Source of the DNA: Toxorhynchites rutilus septentrionalis | Taxonomy: Eukaryota; Arthropoda; Insecta; Diptera; Culicidae | Direction: 5' to 3' | Length of the DNA stretch: 64,000 nucleotides | Assembly (NCBI RefSeq): GCF_029784135.1 | Contig: NC_073746.1 | Location: 166,952,325-167,016,324, forward strand | Shown: positions 9,857 to 22,135 of the stretch, piece by piece | How the letters are laid out: every line of letters begins with the position of its first letter | Position numbering within the stretch: the first letter of the stretch is position 1 | Translations under genes and position numbers: made by a program | Notes under the pieces: model-generated | Database searches by the model: none | Told to the model about the DNA's origin: nothing | The model's input: only the letters and a program-made list of their open reading frames with translations

Positions 9857-10820
9857 ATGGACTCCGAAAAGCAGTTTCAGCTCGACCGCTTTAATGATTT
9901 GGTTGAGGACTCTAGTGGGAGGGAGGAATGGCACAGGTCATGCGAGCTTGTTTTAGAGTTGAAAAATATTCAATGCCAACACCAGAAGCTACTGCTTATG
10001 CTCACTCACGGAGGAAGAGGATTACAACGAATTTATTATAATCTTGCTCCGGTGGCAGATGAAATTCATCCTGGTGCGGTCAAAGTGCCATTCGCTCCAC
10101 AAGAGGTCCCGGAATACGATAATGCAGTAAAACGATTGAGAGCATTTTTCGTAGGCAAGCGCAACGAAAGAGTGGAGTTGGAGCTTTTCAGATCGCTCAA
10201 GCAAAAAGCAGAAGAATCCTTCAACTGTTTCGTCTTGAGACTGCGTACGCAGGCGGCGTTGTGACTTCCGAGACCGAGAGTCGAAAGAGCTACTACATCA
10301 AATCACGGTCGGTGCTTTTGACGAGAGGATTCGGGACAAGGGTCTCGAAAATGTTATGACCTTGGATGACCTCATCAACTATGCGATAAATAGAGAAGTG
10401 TTACTGAAACAAAAGGAAAAATCATTACCGTTCCGATCCGAATCTGGTGTTGAAGCGTCGGTTAAGCAGAATTGTGAAAGACCGTCTGGATCAAGAATTG
10501 AAAGTTATGGTAACCCTGCAAAACGCAGCCGGAAATGGGACAATTCTGGGCGAAGCAATAAACAATGCGATCGGTGCGGATCGTGGAACCATCACCGGGA
10601 ATCAAGAGAGTGTTTTGCTAGAGAAGCAACCTGTCGTAAATGTGGACGATATGGCCACTTCGCCAGGAAGTGTTTGGTTGAGATGAAGTCGAACACTCGT
10701 TACAATTGGAAGAAATCGGATGCTGCTAACACTTTGCGAGATGAGGATTCACAAGGAGCTGGATCTAGGAGAAGAGTAACTTGGAAACCGGAGAATGAGT
10801 CAATCTCGAAGGTAGAATGA
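9857..10820 (+). pseudogene. gag of mag-like element, frameshifted
   Basis: A start at ATG 9857 opens 136 residues that end at a TGA at 10262. The homologous reading continues in another frame (RDRESKELLHQITVG) and runs to 10820, so there is a frameshift at about 10258. Two zinc knuckles lie near 10569-10675: CDRC...H...C and a standard CRKCGRYGHFARKC. The tail is basic. Gag would form the particle and bind element RNA. Confidence 0.82.
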
Positions 10821-11047
10821 TTAGTTTACAGTATTGTTTTATGTTACACTCATTTAATATCTAATAATCGATTCATTACCTAGTTTGTAATATGTTAGAT
10901 GATCAACGGATTTTCATTTATTGCTTTGTTGTTGAACATTCATTAATAAATCCAGAATTGGTTAATAAGATTGAATTACTATTATTTTGTTGACAGGTAA
11001 AAACGACGAACGATGGTGTTATCACTTGATTCATTGACCAGTTCCCA

Positions 11048-14000
11048 GTGGAGTTCTTAATAGATTCGGGTGCGGTAATAAACACAGTTGCTGAGCAAAC
11101 TTGGACAAACCTTCTGAGAACAAACGCACTAGTTTTCAAGAATAGGTCTCAAAACAACCGACAATTTACAGCCTACGCTTGTCAAGACCCGCTTCTGGTA
11201 CTTCGGGTTTTTGAAGCATGGATTTCTATAAACGAAACGAAGCCCAAGATCTTTGCGGAATTTTTTGTAATCCAAGGTGCGCGCCGGTCATTACTTAGTA
11301 AAAATACGGCCGAGGATCTTAAGGTATTAAAAGTTGGGCTTGAAGTTCAAAATATTGAACAAAACAAAGAACCATTCCCCAAGTTTCCAAACATTCAAGT
11401 CAAGCTGTCCATTGATCAGAATGTTGTCCCAAGAAAGATTGCCTACCTTCGAATTCCCGCAGCAATGGAGGATAAAGTAAATCAAAAGATCCAGCAAATG
11501 TTGAATACAGATGTTATCGAACCCGTTGTCGGTCCCTCGGAATGGATTTCACCAATGGTTGTGGTTCCTAAAGGAACGGATGACATCCGTTTGTGTATAA
11601 ATATGCGGTATCCAAACCTAGCAATAAAGAGAGAGCATTATCCGCTCCCGCTAATTGACACGATGTTAAACAAACTCAAGGGAGCGACGCGGTTTTCTAA
11701 GCTAGACATAACATCAGCTTTCTATCACGTTGAACTGCATCCAGAATCGCGTGATGTCACAACATTTATGACAAACAGGGGTTTGATGAGATTCAAGCGA
11801 CTAACATTCGGTATCAATTGTGCACCTGAGATCTTTCAACGTATTGTGTGTGAAATGCTGGCGGGTATTGAAGGCGTAGTGGTGTATATTGATGACATAG
11901 TTGTATGGGGAAAACTCAGGATGAGCATGACGAACGTTTAAAGAAGGTTTTGGATGTTCTTGAAAGAAATCACGCCTTACTGAACAAGGCTAAATGCTTG
12001 ATAGGAGTAAACGAGCTTGAGATCTTGGGCTTCAAGGTCAGTGCAGCCGGAATCAGCCCTACCGACGATAAAATTGCTGCAATCAAAAATTTTACTCCGG
12101 AAACGAAAGAGGAGGTTCGTAGTTTCCTTGGGTTGATAAACTTTGTTGGTCAATTCATTCCACATCTATCAACAAGAACTGAGGCTTTGAGGCAGTTCAT
12201 CCGAGGTGAAGCGGAAGTATTCGGGGAAAAGCAACGTGAAGCGTTTGACAATTTACGGGAGGAGTTATCCAATACTGTACATCGACTTGGAAGGATAAAA
12301 CTGATTTGTATGTTGACGCGTCTCCAGTGGGTCTCGGGGCCGTCTTAACTCAAAAAGACAATTCAAATGTCGCAAGAATAATAAGCTTTGCGTCGAAGGG
12401 ATTGACCAAATCGGAGCGAGTTTATCCGCAAACCCAACGTGAGGCGTTGGCGGTTGTATGGGGTGTAGAAAAGTTCTACCCGTATTTGTTTGGTATTCGT
12501 TTCACGGTTTTCACGGATCACAAAACTCCGGAATACATATTTGAGGGAAAACACCAGGATGGAAAACGAGCTTGCTCTCGAGCTGAAGCATGGGCTTTAC
12601 GGCTCCAGCCCTATGATTTTTGTGTAAAATATATTCCGGGATCCGACAATATCTCCGATATTTTCTCGAGGTTATGCCCACACTCAGAAACACCATTCGA
12701 CGAAGCCTCAGAACACTATGTTTGTGCGATCGGAGAGGGACCGGCGGCAATAACATTGGCGGAGATAAGAAAAGCGACCGAATGTGATGAAGAACTTAGT
12801 GAAGTCGTTAAAGCTATTGAAAGCCATGCTTGGTCACCGAATCTCTTTTCTTACCAGGCTTTTTCGAAGGAACTTGGTATCATCGAAGGTATTGTTGTGT
12901 GGGATGATAGAATTGTTCTCCCGTTGATTCGTCGTAGGGCCCTAGATATCGCGCACCGAGGACATCCTGGAGTGGTCACCATGAAACGAAATCTCAGAGA
13001 AAAAGTTTTGTGGCCGTACATGGATCGCGATGCTCTCAAGAGAATCCAAGAATGCGTAGGATGTGCTGCAGTGAGTTCTCAGACACCGCCGGAACCTATG
13101 ATACGGAAGGAGATGCCCGATCGAGCATGGCAACAGTTGGCGATAGACTTTTTCTCGGCTAAGGAATGCTCAACGTTCTTGGTGGTAATTGACTACTACA
13201 GTCGATTTTTGGCAGTCGTTGAGATGAAGGGAACCAATGCCGAAAAGACCATTGATGCTCTAGAAAAAATTTTCAGAGAGCATACATATCCGGAAACTAT
13301 TCGAGCAGACAATGGACCGCCGTTCGTTGGTGAAGAATTCAAAAGCTACTGTACTAGTAAGAACATCCGCCTTGTGCATACCATTCCGTATTGGCCGCAA
13401 ATGAACGGTGTGGTGGAAAAACAAAATCAAGGAATCTTGAGGGCTCTACGAATTGCAAAAGCGTTGAAGGAAGATTTACGGGATTCAGTACATAATTATG
13501 TCTACGCATACAACACGACTCCGCATTCTGTTACCGGAAAGTCACCGTTGGAGCTTCTTACCGGGAGACCAGTGAAAGATCTTCTGCCCTCACTAAGGAC
13601 TGAACCACACTGGAAGCGTGACGATGATACCCGGGACAGGGATGCAATCAAAAAGATGCAGGGGAAGCTTTATGCAGACAAGCGACGACAGGCAAGACCA
13701 GCGGAAATCGAGGTTGGAGATGAAGTCATGATACGGAATTATGCTACGGAAGCTGGAAAGCTGGAATCACGTTTCCGTCTTGAAAAGTACATAGTTGAAC
13801 AGAGGAATGGTTCTGATGTAATTGTTGTTAGCGCGGATGGAGTCCGTTACAGACGTCCTGTGGCACATTTGAAAAAGTGGCCTGTAGAAGCAAATCATGC
13901 ACATCAAAACAACTGTGAATATCCACGTTCACCGATGTTTGAAGATCGCACACAACGAAAATTAAATAAAAAGGATAACCAGGTTTCCAAAAATGCAGAA

Positions 14001-14060
14001 GATCCGGTTACGGAACGGACCAAGAGGATCACGAAACCACCGGCACGTTATACCGAGTAG
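11048..14060 (+). pseudogene. pol of mag-like element (protease, RT, RNase H, integrase), two frameshifts
   Basis: Protease with D-S-G lies at about 11063. RT follows with the KLDITSAFYHVELHPE block and YIDD at about 11886. The frame shifts near 11920 and again near 12290. The last open stretch 12306-14060 holds RNase H (YVDAS, QREALAVVWG, FTDHKTP), an integrase zinc region (H-H then CVGC) and D, D, E residues (AIDFFS, RADNGPP, NGVVEKQN) and a basic tail. All catalytic residues I looked for are present, so decay is by frameshift, not loss of active sites. The upstream gag-pol junction (10821-11047) has several stops. Confidence 0.88.
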
Positions 14061-14138
14061 CCGTTGTTAGGATGAAGATGTTTTTTTTTTCTTTCTTTTG
14101 TAATTCATCTCATGTCACTTCATGGAGTAGGAAAGGGA

Positions 14139-14153
14139 TGTAGAGTTGCTATA
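14139..14153 (+). repeat. Truncated 3' LTR of mag-like element with purine tract
   Basis: TGTAGAGTTGCTATA repeats the first 15 bases of the 5' LTR and is preceded by the polypurine tract GGAGTAGGAAAGGGA (14124-14138). BEL sequence follows directly. The rest of the LTR has been deleted. Confidence 0.82.
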
Positions 14154-16234
14154 CACATGAGTACACATGAGGCTCCACCGATGCCACATCGTCCGGGAAT
14201 CAGTGTCCGAATCTGCCAGTTTCTGTACGATAATCTGCAACCCGTGAGACTTCGGGGACTAGACAGCCGATATCCAACCAGCAACTGGGAAATCCAATGT
14301 CCGAAGTCGATCTGAGAGATCGCTTTACGCTGAAACCGACTCCAATTGAAGATGAAAACGACAATATCTTGACGCGTAACCAAGTCGCTGCTCGCCAGGC
14401 GGTTTCGCGGGAGCTTCCGTTATTCAGCGGTACTCCAGAAGAATGGCCGTTGTTTTTCTCAACGTTCTCGACGACGACCAACATGTGTGGATATACACCG
14501 GAGGAGAACTTGATTCGTTTGCAAAAGTGTTTGAAAGGAAAGGCGTATGAAGCAGTGAAGTGCTGATTGATGCATCCGGCCAATGTTCCGGGGATTCTAT
14601 CTACGTTGAAAATGCTGTATGGGAACCCTGAGGTCATTATTCAAAATTTGATACACAAAATCCACTCAACGCCAGCTCCGAAGGCAGACAAATTGGACAC
14701 GATTATTGAATATGCGCTTGTTGTGCAGAATCTCTGTGCGACTATCGAAGCCTGTCAGCTAGAAGAGTATTCTTACAACGTTGCCCTTCTGCATGAGCTT
14801 GTGGATAAGCTTCCGTCTGGATTCAAGGTAGAATGGGCGAAACACCGTCACACTTTACCACGAGTACATCTAGCCGAGTTCTCAAAGTGGCTGTATGAGC
14901 TAGCCGAAATAGTGTGTCCGATTGCAAGACTGCAGTTGAGCGAAACGAAACCAGTCCGTGGTAGCCAAAAGAATTCCGCATTTCTCAACGCTCACAGCAA
15001 CGATATGTTCAGCGATTTGGTAAATGAGTCACATACACAAGTGCTTGAACAATCCAGTTCAGAATCAAAATCATGCGTGGTATGCAAGGGAAGTTGTCAT
15101 AATCTGAAGAAATGTAAACGATTCGAAGGATTGGGCTACAATGCTAGGTGGGCAACAGTGAAGGAGTTCAAATTATGCCGAAAGTGTCTTCGGAAGCACA
15201 ACAGGGCTTGTAAATCCAAGCAAATATGCGGAAAAAGTGGGTGTACATTCAAACACCATCAACTTCTCTACAACAATCAGCGGGATGACGCGTCAACAAG
15301 TGGTTCCAATGCATCGGTAACAGTGGCTCAGAATACCTCCGTACGTGAATGTAATGCCCATCATAAGTCCACTAATAAAGGATTGTTCCGAGTTGCTCCG
15401 GTTATTATTCATGGTCCGGGTAAATCCATCAAGACATTCGCATTCTTCGACGACGGATCATCACTCACGTTAGTCGACTCCTCCCTAGTACAAGAGTTGA
15501 AGCTACAAGGAAAGCCAGAACCATTGTGCCTCAAGTGGACCGGCAACAAACGACGAACAGAGAGTGAATCACTGAGATTGGATATCGAAATTTCAGGAAC
15601 AGGAGAAATTCAAAAGAAATATCGCCTCGCGGGAGCTCATACGGTTGCCAGTTTGGATCTGTTCCATCAGACAGTAGACATGCGAAAATTGTGCGAACAA
15701 TATCCCCATTTGCAAGGAATTCCAATCGAGTCTTATAGAAATGTACAGCCCAGGATCTTGATTGGGATCGATAATGCTAATCTTACGTTTCCTCTGAAGG
15801 GAAAAGAAGGGAAAATGCACGAGCCAATTGCAACGAAGACTCGTCTAGGTTGGATTGTTCATGGAGGAGCAGAAACTGAACACGCGTTAGTTGGACATCA
15901 CAGCCACAGCGTTCATCCTTGCACATGCAGTGAGCAATCCGACGAAATGTTGCAGCAAGCCGTGAGAGACTACTTCTCCCTAGATGGACTCCGGATCTAC
16001 AAGACTGAGATGCTTTTGGTTTCCAGCGAAGAACAGCGCGCTCAGCAACTTCTGCAATCGGTAATTCAAACGAAGAGTGGTCGATACGAGGTACGGCTTT
16101 TATGGAAATACAACGAGTTTCGCTTACCCAACAGTAAACCTGTAGCGTTGCGGCGTTTCCAATGCTTGGAGGCTAGAATGAAGAAGCAGCCAGTGCTAGC
16201 AGAAGCATTACGCGCAAAAATCGACGATTTATAG
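14154..16234 (+). pseudogene. BEL gag-protease and start of RT, broken
   Basis: The frame carries the BEL/Pao gag block (LRDRFTLKP..., RELPLFSGTPEEWPLFFSTF, LQKCLKGKAYEAV). An in-frame TGA at 14564 is followed by YGNPEVIIQNLI and later a Cys/His-rich knuckle (CVVCKGSCHNLKKC...C...C). The protease region (FAFFDDGSSLTLV to LIGIDN...GWIVHGG) and the first ~40 residues of RT (ALRRFQCLEARMKKQP) follow. A TAG at 16232 then coincides with the start of an internal deletion. It is the continuation of 7217-8195, separated by the gypsy insertion. Confidence 0.88.
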
Positions 16235-16259
16235 AGCCGCAACTTCAAAAGTCACCCAA

Positions 16260-17720
16260 ATGGAACTGAACGCATGACTGGTCCACTCTCAGCTAAGGAA
16301 CTTCAGCAAGCAACCATTTATCTGTACCGTTTGGCTCAAGCGGATTCTTTCTCGGACGAGATAGCTGTCCTAAGCATGGAAACAGACACCAAGATGCTAC
16401 CAAAGTCTAGCTCAATCTACTCATTAAACCCGTTTCTGGATGAATGAAAGATTCTGCGGATGCACGGTCGAATAAGTGCTTCGGAATACGCCTCCATGGA
16501 CGCTAAGAACCCGATAATTCTCCCGAAGGATCACCACGTTACATGGCTGATAGTACGGAACCATCACGAGAGATATCATCATCAAAATCACGTTACCGTT
16601 GTGAACGAACTGCGGCAAGACATTTAGGATTCCCAAGATCAGGCAACTGTTTCAGCGTGTTAAAACGAGTTGTCAAAGATGTAAAAACGAAAAGGCAATA
16701 CCGCGTCCACCTCCGATGGGCGATCTTCCAGAGGCAAGGTTGGCAGCTTTCACAAGGCCATTCTCATTTATTGGCATTGATTACTTCGGTCCGCTAGTAG
16801 TGGTTATAGGGCGTCGCACTGAGAAACGGTGGGGTGTGCTGATAACTTGTTTGACTACACGGGCGATACATATCGAAATTGCACATTCGCTCAATGCGAG
16901 TTCGTGCGTAATGGCATTGAAAAATTTCATGGCACGGCGGGGTGTACCAAGGAAAATCTACAGCGATAGGGGTACAAATTTTACCGCAGCGAGCAAGGAG
17001 ATTGTAGCAGCGAACAAGGAGCTTAAAGAGGCGCTTAAGAAGATGGATCAAGAGGAAGTCATGCAAAACATCATTAGTACCGAGACGGAATGGACATTCC
17101 TACCCCCAGCTTCACCACATATGGGAGGAGCATGGAAGAGGCTGATACAGTCGGTGAAGAAAAACCTCGCTGCGATGAAACCAATCGTAATCCCACGTAA
17201 TCCCACCGTAATCCCACCGACGAAACACTCCGGAACACGTTAACGGAAATTGAGAATATAATCAACTCTCGTCCGCTGACACACGTACCCGTGGAAGATC
17301 CTGATGCTCCGGTTCTGACTCCCACCCACTTTCTGTTGGGTTCTTCAAGTGGACTCAAACCGGCCACAGCCTGGGACGATAGTGCACTGGTTCTTCGACG
17401 GTCATGGTGTGCGTCACAGGTCGAGGCTAACATTTTTTGGCGACGATGGATGCCGGATTACCTGCCAGATCTAACCAAACGTACGCGGTGGTACAATGAG
17501 GTTAAGCCGATTCAGGTGGGCGATGTCGTAGTGGTAGTCGATCCCGGATTACCAAGAAATTGTTGGCCGATGGGACGGATAATCTCGGTTAATCGAAGTA
17601 AAGACGATTAGGTAAGATCAGCAGCTGTGCAGACTCTAGTAGGCATCTACGAGCGTCCGGCGACAAAGCTAGCCGTCATGGAGGTTCGACGCGATGAAGA
17701 GGTAAGCCACAGACTGGGCG
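16260..17720 (+). pseudogene. BEL integrase and C-terminal domain, frameshifted, E-to-K at the active site
   Basis: Reading resumes at GPLSAKELQQA..., the segment that normally lies between RNase H and integrase. Several frameshifts cross the H2C2 region (16500-16720). The catalytic part GIDYFGP and YSDRGTNF gives two Asp. At the third position, where BEL integrases normally read GVWERL, this copy has GAWKRL (about 17133), a change consistent with GAG to AAG. A short local duplication (AATCCCACCGTAATCCCACC, near 17200) breaks the frame, and the C-terminal domain (HFLLGSSS, RRSWCASQVEANIFWRRW, VVVVDPGLPRNCWPMG) follows to a stop at 17609 and remnants to 17720. Confidence 0.87.
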
Positions 17721-17734
17721 TACCCGGGGGGGAG

Positions 17735-18314
17735 TGTTACGACCCCTCGGTCGGCGCGACTCACCTCACAATTTGAGGTAGCCTTGCAGACAGCACGAAA
17801 GAAACGTCACGGTGACGCAACGGGCTCTTGGTAGGTTAAACGTCATTTTGAGCAGCTACGTGATAATTTACGATAGCAGAAAAGAATTGTTCTGACAACG
17901 CGAGCACGTGAAGTGGGAAACTACAAGTTCATTATTTAGTCAAATTGAGGATAACCTAAATTGCACATTGAAAACTATCGCGGATTGAGTCCATATGTTA
18001 CCGTTTCGTCACTAACAGAACCTGAAAGAGAAAGTAGAAACCTGAAACGAGAAAAGATATAAAATTAGTATAAAAAATTCAATATTTACAGGAGAAATAA
18101 TTTAGCAGAAGTTTAGCAACAGGCGGATAGTAAAGAAGAAATAGAAGAAAAAGAGAAAGAGTACTAAACGTAAGTTCACGGTTATGTCAATGTATGTATT
18201 CATTACTTACCATGATTGTATGCCTTTCTAGGAAGCTTTTAATATTCGTATGAATACATATTAAAACTCGGAAACCAGCTTACTCATTTTCTTCTTGTTG
18301 GGCTATCTCCAACA
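17735..18314 (+). repeat. 3' LTR of the BEL element
   Basis: This is a 580-bp LTR, TGTTACG...CCAACA. A G-rich polypurine tract (CGGGGGGGAG) immediately precedes it and GAAAG follows. It is uninterrupted and gives the empty sites for the two insertions in the 5' LTR. Confidence 0.93.
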
Positions 18315-19129
18315 GAAAGAATATTTGCGAAGTAAACTCCACCCTTGCATATTAGGTAAGCTGTCGCTAGCGTATAAGTATTGTATCTTTTCTGAGGAAA
18401 TTTCTCAGAATCTTTCTGTGCCCGAAACAACAAACGTCGCTTATTCTACTCGTTTTGTGTTTTATGTTTTCCTAGTTTTCGAGCTGTGAACGCTAGCGAA
18501 CATTTCACTTGAAGTGCATCTAGCATTGGTCGCTTCTAGCCATCAGTGTTTGGCTTTTTGTGTGTTGCTTGTTTTCGTTGCGCGAAACTTAGAACTTGTT
18601 CATTTCCTGTACATGTGAATAGCACACCTTTTAGTTACCATTCGTATTTGCTCTCGTGCGCATCGGCTCTGTTCTGATGCAACAAGCTCCTAGCTTTGTT
18701 GATGATTTTGACCGAGAGTCGAGAAACGATTTTTCATAACCGGCCATTCTCGCGATGTTGCATTTTTATCGCTTCAACTGTGTGCATCTGTTAGACGCGT
18801 GTTTGATGCTTGTTGAATGGCGATGCACGGAAGATGCCTTTCGTTGAATACTCAGTGCAATGCAAAGAAACAAATTGCGACATATGACTAATTAGTAAAT
18901 TCTCGCTAAGGCAATAAATAATAGTTGCTTCTCAAAATGATTCTTCAAAACCACGCAAGTCATTAAATCTTTTCAGGGTCCCCGGAACTTTTTACTAAAG
19001 AGTTATTTATGACATTTCGACGTATTCGCAAATAATATCCGAAATGATAAACGAACAAATTTAAAAAAAAATTACGTAGTCCTAGGTCCTAAGCGGTCGT
19101 GTCTCGGATACAACCCTTCATTTTTTTTT
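18315..19129. other. No recognised gene
   Basis: After the BEL target duplication the sequence continues the pre-insertion locus. It is moderately T-rich, without a supported ORF or splice-bounded exon. I see nothing to name in it. Confidence 0.5.
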
Positions 19130-19420
19130 AAATTTACTATGGTTAATGGCACGACACCCGACACGGGCAAAAAGGAATTTCTTTTTTCAAACCCCCGCCA
19201 TTTTGTCAAAAATATGTTTTTGACTTGTCCGAGGTTCATAACTGTTGTAACTGTTCTATTTTTTATATTTTCCCCGTTTAGTTCTTATTGTATTGCCAAA
19301 AAACGAATACACAAATGATAAAATGATGAATGGTAAAAATATTATTTGTTCTGTTTCTTCAGAGCTCGCAAAAACGTGCAAAATTCGTGCATCTGCACTA
19401 GAATTCACATTATATTCGAA
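19130..19420 (-). repeat. Decayed relative of the TTAA MITE
   Basis: In inverse orientation it shares with 9075-9808 the segments CCGCCATTTTGT, GACTTGTCCGAGGTTCA and the end block AAATTCGTG...CACTAGAAT. The left end is lost and no TTAA is seen. Confidence 0.65.
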
Positions 19421-20185
19421 TCCCCTTCACGTTTTTTGACAGCAAAACTCCAAGTTGAATATAGCGTCTATTATTGACACATAGCTGCCTTTTAACTAGA
19501 GATGAAACGAATAGTAGTTTGGCCGGATACCGGATATCCGGTAAGTTACGAAACTGAATCAAACCTCATACGCGAAAATTACGACACCTTCAAGGAGCGT
19601 TCTACGTTCTAAGTGGCAAATCAAAATAGTCAGTTCAGGAATAATTCAGACAAAAATATCTCGGTATTGAAAGGTCCTACAGGAACGTTATAGGAAAAAT
19701 TACTTTCCAGGCAACCCAATAAAAACAATAAAAAATATACAAAGTTTGAATAAAATCGGAGCACTTTGTTTCCGATAGTTCTTTTTTTTTTACGATATTG
19801 CTGTATAACAAAACTGTGGAAAGCAACACCCTGTATTACGAAAATGTAGCTACCGGAGGTAATGATACACAACATTTTCACTGCCATAAGATGTACACTT
19901 TGCATACATTGGGGAGTTTTGTACTACTCTGTGTGTACCTCTGTGCGATATTATTAACAGCATCACGAACCAAACTCAGCTGCTCGATCAGCCATGTGTT
20001 GAGTAAGTCTTCGAACAACCCCGGTAAAATACAATCTTTAAAAATACCAAGACCCCTTTCTCGAGATACAAAACCATTCAATATTTGGAAACGGTTCAGT
20101 ATCGACTGTGTTTCGTCTAACTTGGAGTTGGATTGCTCTTCGAGAGCGCAGTATATTCTTCCATTGCAAATTATTCAAATTAGTA
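19421..20185. other. No recognised gene; contains a dispersed repeat
   Basis: Positions 19540-19630 match 3880-3960 (CTCATACGCGAAAATTAC...AAGTGGCAAAT). The rest to the TA at 20184-20185 is AT-rich with no supported coding sequence. Confidence 0.5.
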
Positions 20186-20734
20186 CCGTTTTGTCTCAAA
20201 TTCCGAACATCTAAGCTTTGATGGTCATTAAACAATGTCTCATTGCTCAAAATGGTATTCTTTCGCAAAATTATATTGATTTTTGTGTACAATAGAGCCT
20301 TCTTGTTCATTTGACTACAATAAAATTGATTTACAAATACATATTCATGGTGAAAAACTAAAAAAAAAAGTTTAACCACTTTTGTCTCAAACTCCGAACA
20401 CCATTTTTGTCACTGACTCATATTCCGAAAACTTTTGTCTCAAATTCCGAACATCAAAAATGTATTTTTTTCAAATTATAACTTTAGAACCACTAGACCG
20501 ATTCACATGATCGATATATCAAATTAAAGTCAATCAGCTAGTCTTTTTTGGAAAAATGCTATACTCGCAAAAAATGGATATTGCTTTCGTAAAATCCATT
20601 AATTTTCGTCCCGTATTTGTTCGTTGTTGTTTACATGGTTTCGGTATCAAGGGCGCTATATCGGTATCAAGACCTGTAAATGATGTTAAAATGAAGTCTA
20701 TACCTAGAAGAATGTCAAGGTTTTGGTGATGATT

Positions 20735-21214
20735 GGGGTCTTCGTAGCCACTTGGTTACGCGTTCGCTTACTAAGCGATCCATCGTAAGTTCAAACTCAG
20801 GGCCATCAATTGACCATCTTTATGTTGTAATTGAATAACTACGTCCACGCAACCATCATCAGCGATGAAGATCGATCCACGGAGAAACAAAGATCGATTC
20901 ATCCATACAACTGCTCTGCTCTGCAAGAAACATCGGGCTGCTGTTCTATAAATAATCCAACAATGATCAATATCAACTGTCTCCGCTGTCCGGTCTGCTG
21001 AACAATGGAAGAACAGAAAGAATACCCTTGGCTACTACTGTGTAATTTACCATAATGTAATGGAACAGAAAACCTAACGCCTAAATGCCTACTACTACTT
21101 TGTAATTGACAATTTATAGAAACATAAACATACGTACATGTACACGATTAAAACCCGGCTCTGTTACAGCATAAATGCTAATGAGCCTAATAAATAAAAA
21201 AATGGGATAAAAAA
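20735..21214 (+). mobile_element. tRNA-derived SINE (copy 1)
   Basis: The head is tRNA-like (GGGGTCTTCGTAGCCACTTGGTTACGCG... with T-arm-like GTTCAAACTC), followed by a ~400-bp body ending AATGCTAATGAGCCTAATAAATAAAA and an A-rich tail. It is flanked by near-identical repeats GGTTTTGGTGATGATT / GGTTTTGATTATTA. Other copies: 58868-59353 (-) and 60158-60650 (+). The head is an RNA polymerase III promoter remnant, not a tRNA gene. Confidence 0.82.
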
Positions 21215-22074
21215 GGTTTTGATTATTAAATATTTATATTTATTATTATAACATTAAAGTTCAGTAAATTCACACTGAAAAATGAGTGTTCGCAATTTGA
21301 ATCATGCATAGAAACTTGATTCATATTCCGAACACTAATTTTAATGAAAATTTCTGCATCAGATATCGTTTTTTCATCCATTTATTGTAGATTCGTACAA
21401 ATTCTAGCACTTAACATGAACACAATAAACAAAATAGTGGAATAAACTACAAAAACAAAAAAAAATAGCCATGCTTTTGTTTTTAACAAAAATTTCTAAC
21501 GCAAACATTTAATCATTGGTTTTAACTGTCACTTTTTTGCAAATGCTCAATATGATAAATTAAAGGCTGTATCGATACCTGTAAATGATGTTAAAATGGA
21601 GGCTATAATTCAAAGAATTTCAGGCTTTTGATTATGCAATTATTTTTAACATTAAAGTTCAGTAAATTTACGTTTGAAAATGAAGTGTTCGGAATTTGAA
21701 ACATGCGTAGAAATTTGATACATATTCCGAACACTACTTCAATATTAACTTTAATGAAGATTTCTGCAGAAAATATCATTTTTTTCACCCAGTTCTTGTA
21801 GGTTCTTACATTTTCTAGCACTTAACATGAAAAAAGCAATCAAAATAGTTGAAACAACTACAAAAACTGAAAACAGAACGATGCTTGATTTTTATGGAAT
21901 TTGCTAACGCAAACATTTTATCATTGGTTTTGGCTGTCACATTTTTGCAAATGTCTAATATTATAAATTATAGACTGTATCGATACCTGTAAATGATTTT
22001 AAAATGGAGCCTGTACCTCAAAGAATGTCTGTGTTCTCATTATTCAATTATTTATGACATAAAAGTTTAGTAAA
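21215..22074. repeat. ~400-bp tandem repeats inside the TA-flanked element
   Basis: The segments ACATTAAAGTTCAGTAAATT (21250), the same (21649) and ATAAAAGTTTAGTAAATC (22060) are about 400 bases apart. CGATACCTGTAAATGATGTT recurs at about 20671, 21573 and 21983. The third unit is cut at 22074 by the Helitron and continues at 30908. Confidence 0.85.
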
Positions 22075-22076
22075 TC

Positions 22077-22134
<58 letters not shown>
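22077..22134. repeat. (TA)n microsatellite, left part of the Helitron tract
   Basis: This is a near-pure TA dinucleotide run with one TG, ending at the errantivirus insertion. It is the same tract as 29592-29767. Confidence 0.95.

Positions 22135-22135
<1 letters not shown>

Larger units (their letters stand above)
8196..14153 (+). mobile_element. mag-like Ty3/gypsy retrotransposon, decayed, 3' LTR truncated
   Basis: The 5' LTR 8196-8456 begins TGTAGAG and ends CTCTACA. A tRNA-Ser-type primer site (TGGCGCAGTCGG) starts at 8460. Gag with two zinc knuckles, protease, RT, RNase H and integrase follow. After a purine tract (GGAGTAGGAAAGGGA) the 3' LTR begins at 14139 but is recognisable for only 15 bp, then BEL sequence resumes. 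Therefore no target duplication can be seen. The leader carries a TTAA MITE. The RT motif YIDD and two CCHC knuckles fit the mag lineage; the lineage is an inference from memory of family features. Confidence 0.9.
4235..18314 (+). mobile_element. BEL/Pao LTR retrotransposon, defective, with nested insertions
   Basis: Outer LTRs 4235-7181 (interrupted) and 17735-18314 start TGTTACG and end CCAACA. The element is flanked by a perfect 5-bp duplication GAAAG (4230-4234 and 18315-18319), the size usual for this superfamily. Internally the + strand encodes in order: a PHD-like Cys-rich finger plus coiled coil (7217-8195), the BEL gag helical region, a retropepsin-like D-G-S region and the beginning of RT (14154-16234), then integrase and its C-terminal domain (16260-17720). 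Most of RT and all RNase H are missing. Insertions inside it: MITE 4389-5064, histone-linked repeat 5339-7014, mag-like gypsy 8196-14153. With the insertions removed the two LTRs are about 587 and 580 bp and differ at only a few sites, so the BEL insertion is not ancient. Confidence 0.93.

Noticed and set aside
13250..13450. Possibility that the mag-like and errantivirus pol genes are the same family
   Set aside because: LTRs, gag type (zinc knuckles versus none), env content and integrase sequence all differ.
19798..20214. 138-codon open frame
   Set aside because: It runs across the boundary of the TA-flanked element and has no recognisable domain.
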